A stretch of 64,000 bases of DNA. Origin: CAVYPR01 sp963770505 (GTDB lineage: Bacteria; Actinomycetota; Acidimicrobiia; Acidimicrobiales; RAAP-2). The position numbers and the translations under genes are program-made. The notes under the pieces are model-generated. The model was not told the origin of the DNA, did no database searches, and saw only the letters and a program-made list of their open reading frames with translations. Below are positions 48,111-57,700 of the stretch, in pieces. The DNA lies in contig CAVYPR010000001.1 of NCBI GenBank assembly GCA_963770505.1, positions 930,001 through 994,000 of the forward strand, written 5' to 3'. Numbering within the stretch: position 1 is the stretch's first letter; each line of letters starts with the position of its first letter.

Positions 48111-49276
48111 CGGCCCGGGCCCCCGGTCAGCGCCACCAGGACGCCCTCCGAGCCGCGCAGGTCCCCCTGCTCCCACAGCCGGTAGACGCTGGCCAGGGCC
48201 ACCGCGGCGGAGTCGCCCAGGGGGACCTCGTGGCTGTGGCGCTGGAGGGCGGCGGCGATCTCCGAGGTGGTGACGTCGACGAACCCGCCCTCGGACTGGC
48301 GCGCGGCGCGGGCCACGTAGTCGAAGCTGGAGAAGGGGTCGCCCAGGAGGATGGCCGAGGCCAGCCCCTCGGGCACGGCCTCGGGCAGCCGCTCGTTCGT
48401 CCCGTTCAGGGCGGCCCGGTAGGCCTTCACCATCGGCGAGCAACTGGTCTGCTGGGCGCAGAACAGCCGGGGCCCGCGCCCCCAGGCCCGGGTGGCCGCA
48501 CCTTGCTCCACCGCCCGGGCGGCGGCCACGATGCCCAGCCCGCTGGCCACCGCCTGGACGACCGTGTCGACGCGGCCCCCCATGCGCTCGACGTCGTCGA
48601 AGGCCTCGAGGTAGGCGAGCTTGGCCCCCTCCCGACGGCCCAGGTTGAAGAAGCCGCCCTCGGGGCTCTCCCCCGGCTCGACCTCGGCCCGCGAGCGGTT
48701 GCCGGCCGCCACGTAGTCGCCCTCCACCCGCACGATCTCGAGCTGGCTGGTGGGCGGGCCGAGCTGGGCGGCGGGCACGTCGACCGAGACGTAGCAGCGG
48801 GCCGAGAGCTCGGGGTAGAACTGCAGCCCCCAGGCGTAGGCGGCGGCCGTGTTGCCGGTCGAGCTGAACACGAACCGCTCCACCCCCCGCTCGATCATGA
48901 GCGGCAGGGAGACGGCGATGAGGCGGTCCTTGGTCGACCCGGTGGGCAGGACGCCCTCGACCTTGGCGTAGATGGGGATGCCGTCCAGTTCGGCCAACAG
49001 GATCGTCGGCGTCGGCCCGATGGCGATGCGGCAGGTCGAGCGGTCGGGGATGGGCAGCAGGTCCCAGTAGGTCTCCAGCGAGTCGGTGTCGCCGGGCTCG
49101 AGGACGCAGTCGGCCGGCGGGTAGACCGCCTCCACCATCCCCCCGCAGGCCGCGCAGCGGCCCGAGAGGTCCTGGTCGACCGAGCCGCAGTCGACGCACA
49201 CGAGGGAGACCTCGTGCCGCACGCCGGTGCCGCCGGCCCGCGGTGCTGCTCCGCCGGACGCGCCCGTTGCGCTCAT
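48107..49276 (-). CDS. Threonine-synthase-like PLP-dependent enzyme
   Basis: A 389-residue fold type II PLP enzyme. A zinc ribbon opens the protein (LVCVDCGSVDQ with SGRCAACGG, four Cys). The PLP lysine is in LPTGSTKDRLIAVSL, like the PTGSFKDR motif of threonine synthases, and the Ser/Gly loop is FSSTGNTAAAYA. The C-terminal site includes LGDSAAVALASVYRL. Threonine synthase makes threonine from O-phosphohomoserine by beta/gamma replacement. Here the gene is coupled to an adenylation domain and a carrier protein, so its substrate may be a different or carrier-bound amino acid. The ATG at 49276 overlaps the adenylation gene stop (ATGA), with GGAGG 7 bases upstream. Confidence 0.85.
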   Translation of the reverse strand: MSATGASGGAAPRAGGTGVRHEVSLVCVDCGSVDQDLSGRCAACGGMVEAVYPPADCVLEPGDTDSLETYWDLLPIPDRSTCRIAIGPTPTILLAELDGIPIYAKVEGVLPTGSTKDRLIAVSLPLMIERGVERFVFSSTGNTAAAYAWGLQFYPELSARCYVSVDVPAAQLGPPTSQLEIVRVEGDYVAAGNRSRAEVEPGESPEGGFFNLGRREGAKLAYLEAFDDVERMGGRVDTVVQAVASGLGIVAAARAVEQGAATRAWGRGPRLFCAQQTSCSPMVKAYRAALNGTNERLPEAVPEGLASAILLGDPFSSFDYVARAARQSEGGFVDVTTSEIAAALQRHSHEVPLGDSAAVALASVYRLWEQGDLRGSEGVLVALTGGPGR

Positions 49277-50901
49277 GACGTCACCTCCTCTTCCCCATCC
49301 CCCCCATTCTTGTCGCCCGTCGGGCTGACCAGCGCGCGCGTGGCCTCGGCGTCCCACTTTCCGTGGGCGTTGGCCACCAGGTGGGGGACGACGAAGACCT
49401 TGGAGGGGACGGCGGCGGCCGGGAGGTTGGCCCGCAGGTGCTCGAGGACCCGGGCCACCGGGTCCTCGTCCCCCTCGGCCACCACGAACAGCTCGAGGCC
49501 GCCCAGGCCGACCTGGCTCACCGAGACCGCCGCCTGGGCCACCCCGTCGACCGCGACCGCCAGGTCGTGGACCTCTTGGATCTCGATGCGGTAGCCGCGC
49601 ACCTTCACCTGCTCGTCGAGGCGGCCCCGGTAGTGCAGCGCCCCGTCGCGGACCGCGCAGCGGTCGCCGGTGCGGTAGGCGCGGGCCTCGGGGCCGGTCC
49701 GCTCGACGGCGGCCATGGCCGACTCCTCGACGAAGCGCGCCCGGTCCTCGTCGGCCCCGCCCAGGTAGCCGTCGGCCACGCAGAGGCCGGCCAGCACCAG
49801 CTCGCCCTCCTCCCCCGGGGCCACCGGCCGCAGGTCGGCGTCGACCACGTAGGCCCGCGAGTTCCACACCGGCTGGCCGATGGGCAGGGCGCCCTCGCCG
49901 GTGACCTGGTCGGCCTCGAAGCGGTAGGCGGCGCAGCCCACCGTGGCCTCGGTCGGCCCGTAGTGGTTGAGCAGGTGCACGCCCTCGAGGCGCGGGGACA
50001 GGCCCGCCACCAGGGCGGCGTCGAGCCGCTCGCCGCCGAACATCACCGTGCGGGTCACCGCCCGGTAGTCGGGCCGGGCGATCCGCTCGAACAGCCGGAC
50101 GTGCGACGGCGTGATCTTGATGAAGGCGAAGGGGCGCTCGCGCGGCGCCAACCACGGGCGGGGGTCCCAGCTGTCGGGGATGAGCTGGACCGCGCCCCCC
50201 GCCATGAGGGGGAGCCACAGGCAGGTCACGGCGTGGTCGAAGCCCAGGCTGGCGAAGCAGGGCGTGGCGTCCTCGGGGCCGAAGTCGGTGAGCTCTTTGG
50301 CCCAGCCCAGGTAGTTGCTGAGCGACCGGTGGCTGACCAGCACCCCCTTGGGCAGCCCGGTGGAGCCGGTGGTGAAGACGGTGTAGGCGACGTCGTCGGG
50401 GGCGGCCGAGGGGGCGGCCACCGGCTCCGAGCGGGTGCCGGCGTGCAGGTCCACCACCGGCACGCCCCGGGGCAGGCTCCCGGCCAGCGCCTGGGCGTCG
50501 GCGCACACGATCACCCGCGGTGCGCCGACCTCGAGGATGCGGCGCACCCGCGCCGCGGGGTAGGTGGGGTCGATCGGCAGGTAGGCGGCCCCCAGGGCCA
50601 TGGCGGCCAGGGCCGCGGCCACCACCGGGGCCGAGCGGGTGGCCCAGATGGCCACCTGGTCGCCCCTGACCACCCCGGCCTCCCGCAACGCCCCGGCCAG
50701 GGACGAGGCGTCCCGCCACAGCTCGGCGTAGGACTGGGCCAGCTGGTCGCCCTCGTAGAGGGCGGGCGCGTCCGGGCGGGCCGCGGCGTGCGCGACCACG
50801 GCGTCGACGATCGTGCCCGCCTCGAGGCCGACGGAGCGGCCGGTGAGCACGCCGGGGGCGCTCTCCCCCGCCGGGGACCCTTCCACCACGCCCTGGGTCA
50901 T
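49273..50901 (-). CDS. Stand-alone amino-acid adenylation domain protein with aspartate-like code
   Basis: A 542-residue AMP-forming adenylation enzyme. Core motifs: A3 FTTGSTGLPKGVLVSHR (176-192), A5 LNHYGPTEATVG (311-322), A7 RTGDRC and A8 GRLDEQVKVRGYRIE, A10 NAHGKWDAEA. Aligned to the GrsA positions, the ten specificity residues are D222 H223 T226 K262 M287 G289 H313 V321 G322 K515. The set DHTKMGHVGK is close to the known aspartate code DLTKVGHIGK. So it should activate L-Asp or a close analogue and load it on the downstream carrier protein. There is no condensation, epimerase or thioesterase domain. ATG at 50901. Confidence 0.85.
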   Translation of the reverse strand: MTQGVVEGSPAGESAPGVLTGRSVGLEAGTIVDAVVAHAAARPDAPALYEGDQLAQSYAELWRDASSLAGALREAGVVRGDQVAIWATRSAPVVAAALAAMALGAAYLPIDPTYPAARVRRILEVGAPRVIVCADAQALAGSLPRGVPVVDLHAGTRSEPVAAPSAAPDDVAYTVFTTGSTGLPKGVLVSHRSLSNYLGWAKELTDFGPEDATPCFASLGFDHAVTCLWLPLMAGGAVQLIPDSWDPRPWLAPRERPFAFIKITPSHVRLFERIARPDYRAVTRTVMFGGERLDAALVAGLSPRLEGVHLLNHYGPTEATVGCAAYRFEADQVTGEGALPIGQPVWNSRAYVVDADLRPVAPGEEGELVLAGLCVADGYLGGADEDRARFVEESAMAAVERTGPEARAYRTGDRCAVRDGALHYRGRLDEQVKVRGYRIEIQEVHDLAVAVDGVAQAAVSVSQVGLGGLELFVVAEGDEDPVARVLEHLRANLPAAAVPSKVFVVPHLVANAHGKWDAEATRALVSPTGDKNGGDGEEEVTS

Positions 50902-51166
50902 CGCCCGGCCCCCGGCCGCGGCGGGGCGAAGGAGGTGGCGGCGGTCCCGGCGCCGGGCGGGCGGCCGCTGCCGGTCGGCGAGAGGTGGCTGGTCATGGCG
51001 GTGGTGCTCGACTTTCGTTCCGGTCCGACTCGGGGTGGCACGCCAACGCGACCGTGCCGAGGACTATGGGCGACACTATTGGCTGGGACACCGTGGCCGG
51101 GGTGACCCCCGGCGGCGCGGCCGCCCCACCGGGGCTGGGCCCGTGGCTCGGACCCAGGTTACCGGA

Positions 51167-53258
51167 TCACTCGTCCACCTCCGGGACGCCGTCGGGCTCG
51201 GCCGGGGCCCCGGCCGAGAGCCGCAGCTCCACCAGCTCGTCGCGCAGCAGCGCCGCCTCCTCGAACCGCAGCTCGGCGGCGGCCGCCCGCATCTCGGCCT
51301 CGAGCTGGTCGATGAGCTCGGCCACCTCGGGCGGCGGGCCCGAGGCGTCGGGGGCCCAGCCGCCCCCGCCCACCGCGGCGCGCGTGCGGACCACCCGCCC
51401 GGGCCGGCCGCCGCGGACGTCGGCCCGGCTGCGCCGGGCCCGGTCCGTGCCCTCGCCGCTGCCCCGCAGCCGCTCGAGGATGTCGGTGACCGACTTGCGG
51501 ATGGTCTGGGGGTCGATGCCGTGCTCGGCGTTGTAGGCGATCTGGCGCTCCCGGCGCCGCTGGGTCACCCCCACCGCCTCGCGCATGGAGTCGGTCACGG
51601 TGTCGGCGTAGAGGACGACCCGGCCGTTGACGTTGCGCGGCGGCGCGCCCCATGGTCTGGATGAGGGCCGGGGCCGAGCGCAGGAACCCCTCCTTGTCGG
51701 CGTCGAGGATGGCCACCAGGGAGACCTCGGGCAGGTCGAGCCCCTCGCGCAGCAGGTTGATGCCCACCACTACGTCGATGTCGCCCAGCCGCAGCCCGCG
51801 GAGGATCTCGATCCGGGTGATGGTGTCGATGTCCGAGTGCAGGTACTGCACCTTCACGCCGGCGTCGGCCAGGTAGTCGGTGAGGTCCTCGGCCATCTTC
51901 TTGGTGAGGGTGGTCACCAGCACCCGCCCGCCCGCGCCCACCGCCTCGTCGATGCGGGCCATGAGGTCGTCCACCTGGCCCTTGGTCGGCTGGACCACCA
52001 CCTCGGGGTCGACCAGGCCGGTGGGCCGGATCACCTGCTCGACCATCTGGGCCGAGTGCTCGCGCTCGTAGGGACCGGGCGTGGCCGAGACGAAGATGGC
52101 CTGCGGCACCCGCTCGACGAACTCCTCGAAGCGCAGCGGCCGGTTGTCGATGGCCGAGGGGAGCCGGAAGCCGTGCTCGACGAGGACGTCCTTGCGCGAG
52201 CGGTCGCCGGCCCACTGGCCGTGCAGCTGGGGGATGGCCACGTGGCTCTCATCGACGACCACGAGGTAGTCCTTGGGGAAGAAGTCGAGCAGGGTGAAGG
52301 GCGGCTCCCCCGGGCTGCGCCCGTCGAGGTGGCGGCTGTAGTTCTCGATCCCCGAGCAGACGCCGGTCTCGGCCAGCATCTCCAGGTCGTGCTCGGTGCG
52401 CACCCGGAGCCGCTGCGCCTCGAGCAGCTTGCCCTCGCGCTCGAAGGTGGAGAGCCGCTCGCGCAGCTCCACCTCGATGGTGCCGATGGCCCGCTGGATG
52501 GTCTCCTCCCCGGCCACGTAGTGGGTGGCGGCGAAGACCACCACGTCCTCCATCTCGGGGCCCATCTCGCCGGTGAGCACGTCGAAGGGGACGATGCGCT
52601 CGACGGTGTCGCCGAAGAACTCCACCCGCAGCGCGTGCTCCTCGTAGGCGGGATGGATCTCCACCGTGTCGCCCCGGGCCCGGAAGGTGCCGCGCACCAG
52701 GTTGGTGTCGTTGCGCGCGTACTGCAGGTCGACCAGCCGCCGCAGCAGCACCCGCTGGTCGTGCTCCTCCCCCACGGCCATGCCCACGATCCGGTCGCGG
52801 TACTCCTCGGGCGAGCCCAACCCGTAGATGCACGAGACCGAGGCCACCACGATCACGTCGCGCCGCATGAGCAGCGACGACGTCGTGGCGTGGCGCAGCC
52901 GGTCGATCTCGTCGTTGATCGAGGAGTCCTTCTCGATGTAGGTGTCGGTGGTGGGCAGGTAGGCCTCGGGCTGGTAGTAGTCGTAGTAGGAGACGAAGAA
53001 CTCCACCCGGTTCTTGGGGAACAGCTCGCGCAGTTCCGAGGAAAGCTGGGCGGCCAGGGACTTGTTGGGCTCGATGATCAGGGTCGGGCGCTGGGCGGCC
53101 TCGATGGTCCAGGCGATGGTGGCCGTCTTGCCGCTGCCGGTGATCCCCTCGAGCGTCTGGTAGTGGTCGCCCCGGCGCACGCCCTCGCCCAGGGCGGCGA
53201 TGGCCGTCGGCTGGTCGCCGGCCGGGCGGAAGGGGGACACGACCTCGAAGGCGGGCAC
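51167..53258 (-). CDS. uvrB: UvrB, excinuclease ABC subunit B, with an apparent one-base insertion
   Basis: About 696 residues when one extra base is removed. UvrB is the helicase-fold damage verifier. Walker A is GITGSGKTATIAW. The beta-hairpin is FVSYYDYYQPEAYLP, and the helicase motifs include YLVVVDESHVAIPQ and VGINLLREGLDLPEVS. The frame breaks at about 51638-51643, inside the motif that should read QTMGRAARN. The second frame continues DTVTDSMREAVGVTQRRRERQIAYN and ends with the UVR motif AELRFEEAALLRDELVELR. GTG at 53258 is the usual start (MPAFEVVSPF). Probably a sequence error. Confidence 0.88.
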
Positions 53259-53296
53259 CTACCGATGGTAGGCGCCGGGGCCCGTCGCACGACCGC

Positions 53297-53935
53297 TCAG
53301 GCGGGGGTCGGGCCGCCCGCTTCTCGGGCCGGCCGGGCGCGTCGCTCCTCGAGCCAGGACCACAGCCGCGCCACCTCGTCCTCGAGGTGCTCCTTGGTCG
53401 AGGTGTTGTCGACCACCACGTCGGCCTCCTTCAGCCGCTCGTGGCGCGAGACCTGGGCGGCGATGCGGGCCTCGGCGTCGGCCCGGTCCATCCCCCGCTG
53501 GGCGACCAGCCGCTCGGTGGCCACCTCCACCGGGCAGTCGACCACCACCACCACGTCGAGACCGACGGTCTGGCGGTGGGCGGCGGTGAGCAGCGGGATG
53601 GCCAGCACCACCACGTCGTCGCCGGCGGCCAGGGCGTCGCGCCGACGGATCATCTCGATGCCGATGGCCGGATGCGTGATGGCGTTGAGGTCGGCCAGGG
53701 CCGCCGGGTCGCCGAAGGCCAGGGCGGCCAGCGACGGGCGGTCGACGGTCCCGTCGGCGGCCAGGATGCCCGGGCCGAAGCGGTCCAGCAGCGGCTGGTA
53801 GGCCGGGCCGCCGGGGGCCACCACCTCCCGGGCCACGACGTCGGCGTCGATGAGGACCGCCCCCCGCGCCACCAGCAGGTCGGCCACCGCCGACTTGCCG
53901 GCCCCGATGCCCCCGGTGAGGCCGACGGCCAGCAC
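53297..53935 (-). CDS. coaE: Dephospho-CoA kinase
   Basis: A 212-residue P-loop kinase for the last step of CoA synthesis. Walker A is VGLTGGIGAGKSAVADLL at residues 4-21. VLIDADVVAREVVAPGGPAY, LNAITHPAIG and VVDCPVEVATERLVAQRGM follow. GTG at 53935, one base after the methyltransferase stop. The uvrB start lies 38 bases downstream, an arrangement (coaE-uvrB) seen in many actinobacteria. Confidence 0.95.
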   Translation of the reverse strand: MLAVGLTGGIGAGKSAVADLLVARGAVLIDADVVAREVVAPGGPAYQPLLDRFGPGILAADGTVDRPSLAALAFGDPAALADLNAITHPAIGIEMIRRRDALAAGDDVVVLAIPLLTAAHRQTVGLDVVVVVDCPVEVATERLVAQRGMDRADAEARIAAQVSRHERLKEADVVVDNTSTKEHLEDEVARLWSWLEERRARPAREAGGPTPA

Positions 53936-53936
53936 G

Positions 53937-54752
53937 CTAGGCGGCCCGCGGGGAGCGGCGGGGACGCCGGCCCACGGCGAAGAGCACCAGGGTGGTCTCG
54001 TCGGGCTCGTCGGTCACGAACCAGTCGTCGGCGGTGATCCCGGTGGCCCCGCCGGTGTCGCCCCGGGCCACCAGGCGGTAGGCCAAAGGAAGCAGGCGCG
54101 TGTAGGCGTAGACGTACCAGCTCCGCGGCATGCGGTGGCGGAGGTCCAAGACGTCGAGGCGCAGCAGGCGTTCGGCCTTGGCCCGGCGGGCGGCGAAGTC
54201 CGCCTTCACGGTCGCTGTGGCGTCGACCCCCCCGACCCACACCTCGTCGAAGTACCGGCCCAGGAGGGCGCCGAGCTCCTCGATGCCGAAGAGGTGGAGG
54301 TGGAAGGGGTTCTCGAAGTCGGCCGGCTCGTTGGGGGTGAGGAAGAAGGCGGCGCCGTCGTCGGCCAGGACCCGGGCGATCTCGGCCACGTGGGACGCCG
54401 GGTCGACGAAGTGCTCGATCAGGTGGCTGGAGCACACCCAGTCGAAGGCGCCCCCGGCCAGACCGAGCTGCAGGGCGTCCATGCGCCCCACCTGCAGGCC
54501 CCGGGGGCCGAACCGTCGGCCGGCGCTGGCCGTGGCCTCCTCGCTGTAGTCCACGCCCACGACACGCCGGTCGTCGCCCACGAACCCGACCGACTCGAAC
54601 CCCTGGCCGCACCCGACGTCGAGCAGCTTCCCGGGCCCCAGCCGCTCGATGACGGCGCGGTAGCCGGCGGCGTGGAGAGCCAGGAGCGAGTCGGGGGTCA
54701 CGCCCTGCTGGGGTCGCTCCCCGGTCAGCTTGGCCTTGGTTCTGGTCGCCAC
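53937..54752 (-). CDS. Class I SAM-dependent methyltransferase
   Basis: A 271-residue protein with the class I Rossmann fold: LLDVGCGQGFESVGF (motif I), GVDYSEEAT, GRMDALQL and VCSSHLIEHFVDP with EIARVLADDGAAFFLTPNEP. The tail carries a further domain of about 100 residues. It is divergent from the AftD-like gene (43 bases apart), so it may modify an envelope glycan or lipid, but the acceptor cannot be read from the sequence. The GTG start at 54752 has GGGG about 7 bases upstream. Confidence 0.82.
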   Translation of the reverse strand: MATRTKAKLTGERPQQGVTPDSLLALHAAGYRAVIERLGPGKLLDVGCGQGFESVGFVGDDRRVVGVDYSEEATASAGRRFGPRGLQVGRMDALQLGLAGGAFDWVCSSHLIEHFVDPASHVAEIARVLADDGAAFFLTPNEPADFENPFHLHLFGIEELGALLGRYFDEVWVGGVDATATVKADFAARRAKAERLLRLDVLDLRHRMPRSWYVYAYTRLLPLAYRLVARGDTGGATGITADDWFVTDEPDETTLVLFAVGRRPRRSPRAA

Positions 54753-54795
54753 GGTGCCCCGTTTCTGCTGGCCGGACGGCTTACACTACCGGCGC

Positions 54796-57700
54796 TTGAC
54801 CACCACCTCCCCGACCGCCGCGCCGGGTCCGACGGTCGGCGACCCGGCGCCGGGCGGTCCGCGCCCGAGGGGCCGGGCCGGGGGCCTCCTCCCCCTCCTC
54901 GAGCACCTCATCGTGGCGGTGGTGGCCTTCGTGCCGCTGCTGGTCGTCAAGCGCGGCGTGGTCACCTCGGACACCAAGACCTACCTCTACCTCGACCCGA
55001 CGCGCTTTCTGTCCCAGGTGGCCTGGATGTGGAACCCGACGGTGGCGCTGGGCACCGTGACCCACGAGTACATCGGCTATCTGTTCCCCATGGGCCCCTT
55101 CTACGCGGGCGCCTCGCTCCTGCACGTGCCCACCTGGGTGGCCCAGCGGCTGTGGCTCGGGGCCATCCTCTTCGCCGCCGGGGCCGGCATCCTCTACCTC
55201 TGCCGGGTCCTCACACTGCGCGGCCCGGGTCGGGTGGTCGCCGCCCTGGCCTTCATGCTCTCGCCGTACTTCTTGCAGTACGCGGGGCGCATCTCGGTCA
55301 TCCTGCTGCCCTGGGCCGGCCTGCCGTGGATGGTGGCCCTGGCGGCGCTGGCCCTGCGGCGCGGGGGGTGGCGGTACCCGGCGCTGTTCGCCCTCGTGGT
55401 GGCCACGGTCAGCGGCATCAACGCCAGCTCGATCATCTACGTGGGCGTGGGCCCGGTCCTGTGGCTGCTCTACGCCGTGGCCGTCGAGCACGAGGCCACC
55501 TGGCGTCGGGCCGGCCTGGCCGCCCTCAAGATGGGCGGCCTGGCCCTGTTGTGCTGCCTGTGGTGGATCACCGGGCTGCAGGTCGAGGCGGCCTACGGCG
55601 TCGACGTGCTCAAGTACACCGAGACCGTCCCGTCCACCAGCGCCACCTCGAGCGCCTCGGAGGTCATCCGCGGGCTGGGCTACTGGTACTTCTACGGCGG
55701 CGACCGGCTGGGGCCCTGGACCCAGTCCGCCGTCCTCTACACCCAGCGGCTCTGGCTGCTCTCCCTCTCCTACCTCGTCCCCTTCCTCTCCTTCTGCTCG
55801 GCCGTGCTGGTGCGGTGGCGGCACCGCGCCTACTTCGTGGCCCTGGTGGTGGTCGGGGTCGTGCTCTCGGTGGGGGCCTTCCCCTACACACACCCCACGC
55901 CGGTCGGCGGGGTGCTGAAGCGCTTCATGACCGACACCACGGCCGGCCTGGCCATGCGCTCGACCGACCGGGCCACCCCGCTGGTGCTGTTGGGCATGGC
56001 CATGCTGCTGGGCAGCGGGGTCTCGGCCCTCTGGCGGCGGCTGCCGGTCACCGGCGTGGTCACCGCCGTGGTGGTGGCGGGCCTGGTGATCGCCAACAAC
56101 CCGGCGGTCTTCAACGGGGACGCCGAGGTGGCCAGCACCTTCCACCAGCCGGCCGCCCTCCCGGGCTACGAGCTGGCGGCCATCGACCACCTGAACGCCA
56201 CCCACCCCGGCACCCGGGTGCTGGCCATCCCGGGCGACGACTTCGCCACCTACCGCTGGGGCGACACCGTCGACACCCCCCAGCCGGCCCTCCTCACCCG
56301 CCCCTTCGTCACCCGCGAGCAGCAGATCATGGGGTCGATCCCCACGGCCGACACCCTCTACGCCATGGACGGGCCGATCCAGACAAACACCGAGGACTGG
56401 GCGGGCCTCGCCCCGATGGCCCGCCTGCTCAGCGCCGGCGACCTCCTGGTCGAGTACGACCAGGCCTACGAACACTACGGCACGCCCCAGCCGCAGCTGC
56501 TGGCCCAGGACCTCGATCCCACCCCGCCGGGGCTCTCGGACCCGGTCGCCTTCGGCACCCCGGTCCCCAACGTCTCGTCCATTCCCACCCTCGACGAGCA
56601 GGACCTGGCCTCCCCGACGAGCCCGTCGTGGCCCTCCCCCCTCGTCACCTACACGGTCACAGACCCGCGCCCGATCACCCGGGCCGAGTCCAACGCGGGG
56701 GCCCTGGTGGTGGCGGGCGACGCCACGGGGCTGCAGGACCTGGCCGATGCCGGGATGCTCGACACCAACAGCGCCATCTACTACGCCGGCACCCTCGACA
56801 CCCACCCCGGCCAGCTGGCCAACCTGGAAAAGGCCGGGGCCACGCTGGTGGTCACCGACACCAACGCCAAGCAGGCCTTCCGCTACGACACCCTCTCGGC
56901 CAACGCCGGCGAGACCGAGACCGCGGCCGAGGACCCGGCCGCCACCACACCGAGCGACTACCCCATCGACCTCTTCCCCGGCGCCCCGGCCCACGCCAAG
57001 TCGGTGGCCACCTACACCGGGGCCGTCGACGTCACCGCCTCCTCCTACGGCAATTCCGTCTCCTACTACCCCGAGGACCGCCCCTACAACGCCATCGACG
57101 GCGACGTCGACACCGCCTGGGAGACCGGGACCTTCGTGCCCAACCCGTCGGGGCAGTGGTGGCAGGTCCGGTTCCCGGCCCCGGTCACCGCCGGCCAGGT
57201 GACCCTCACCCAGCCGGTCACCGGCGACCTGAGCCGTTGGATCACCCGGGCCACGCTGCGCTTCGACGGCGGCAAGCCCGTCACCGTCCACCTTGGGCCG
57301 TCCTCGCGCACGGCGTCCGGCCAGACCGTGACCTTCCCCGCTCGCACGTTCAAGCGGCTGCGGATCACCATCGACGCCACCAACAACGACCACGCCCGCC
57401 CGGCCACAGCGGTGGCCGTGGGGCTCGCCGAGGTCTCGATCCCGGGCCAGCACGTGGTCGAGGTGATCAAGATGCCCGACGACCTCCTCACGGCGGCCGG
57501 GCCCACCTCGATCGGCAACCGGCTCACCGTGGCCATGTCCCGCCAGCGAGTCTCGCCGTACCCGCCGCGCTCGGACCCCGAGACCAACATCAGCCGCCAG
57601 TTCACACTGCCCACCGCCCGCACCTTCGCCCTCACCGGCTCGGCCAGCATCTCGGCCTTCCTCCCCGACGACCAGGTGGACCGCCTGGTCGGCCTGGCCG

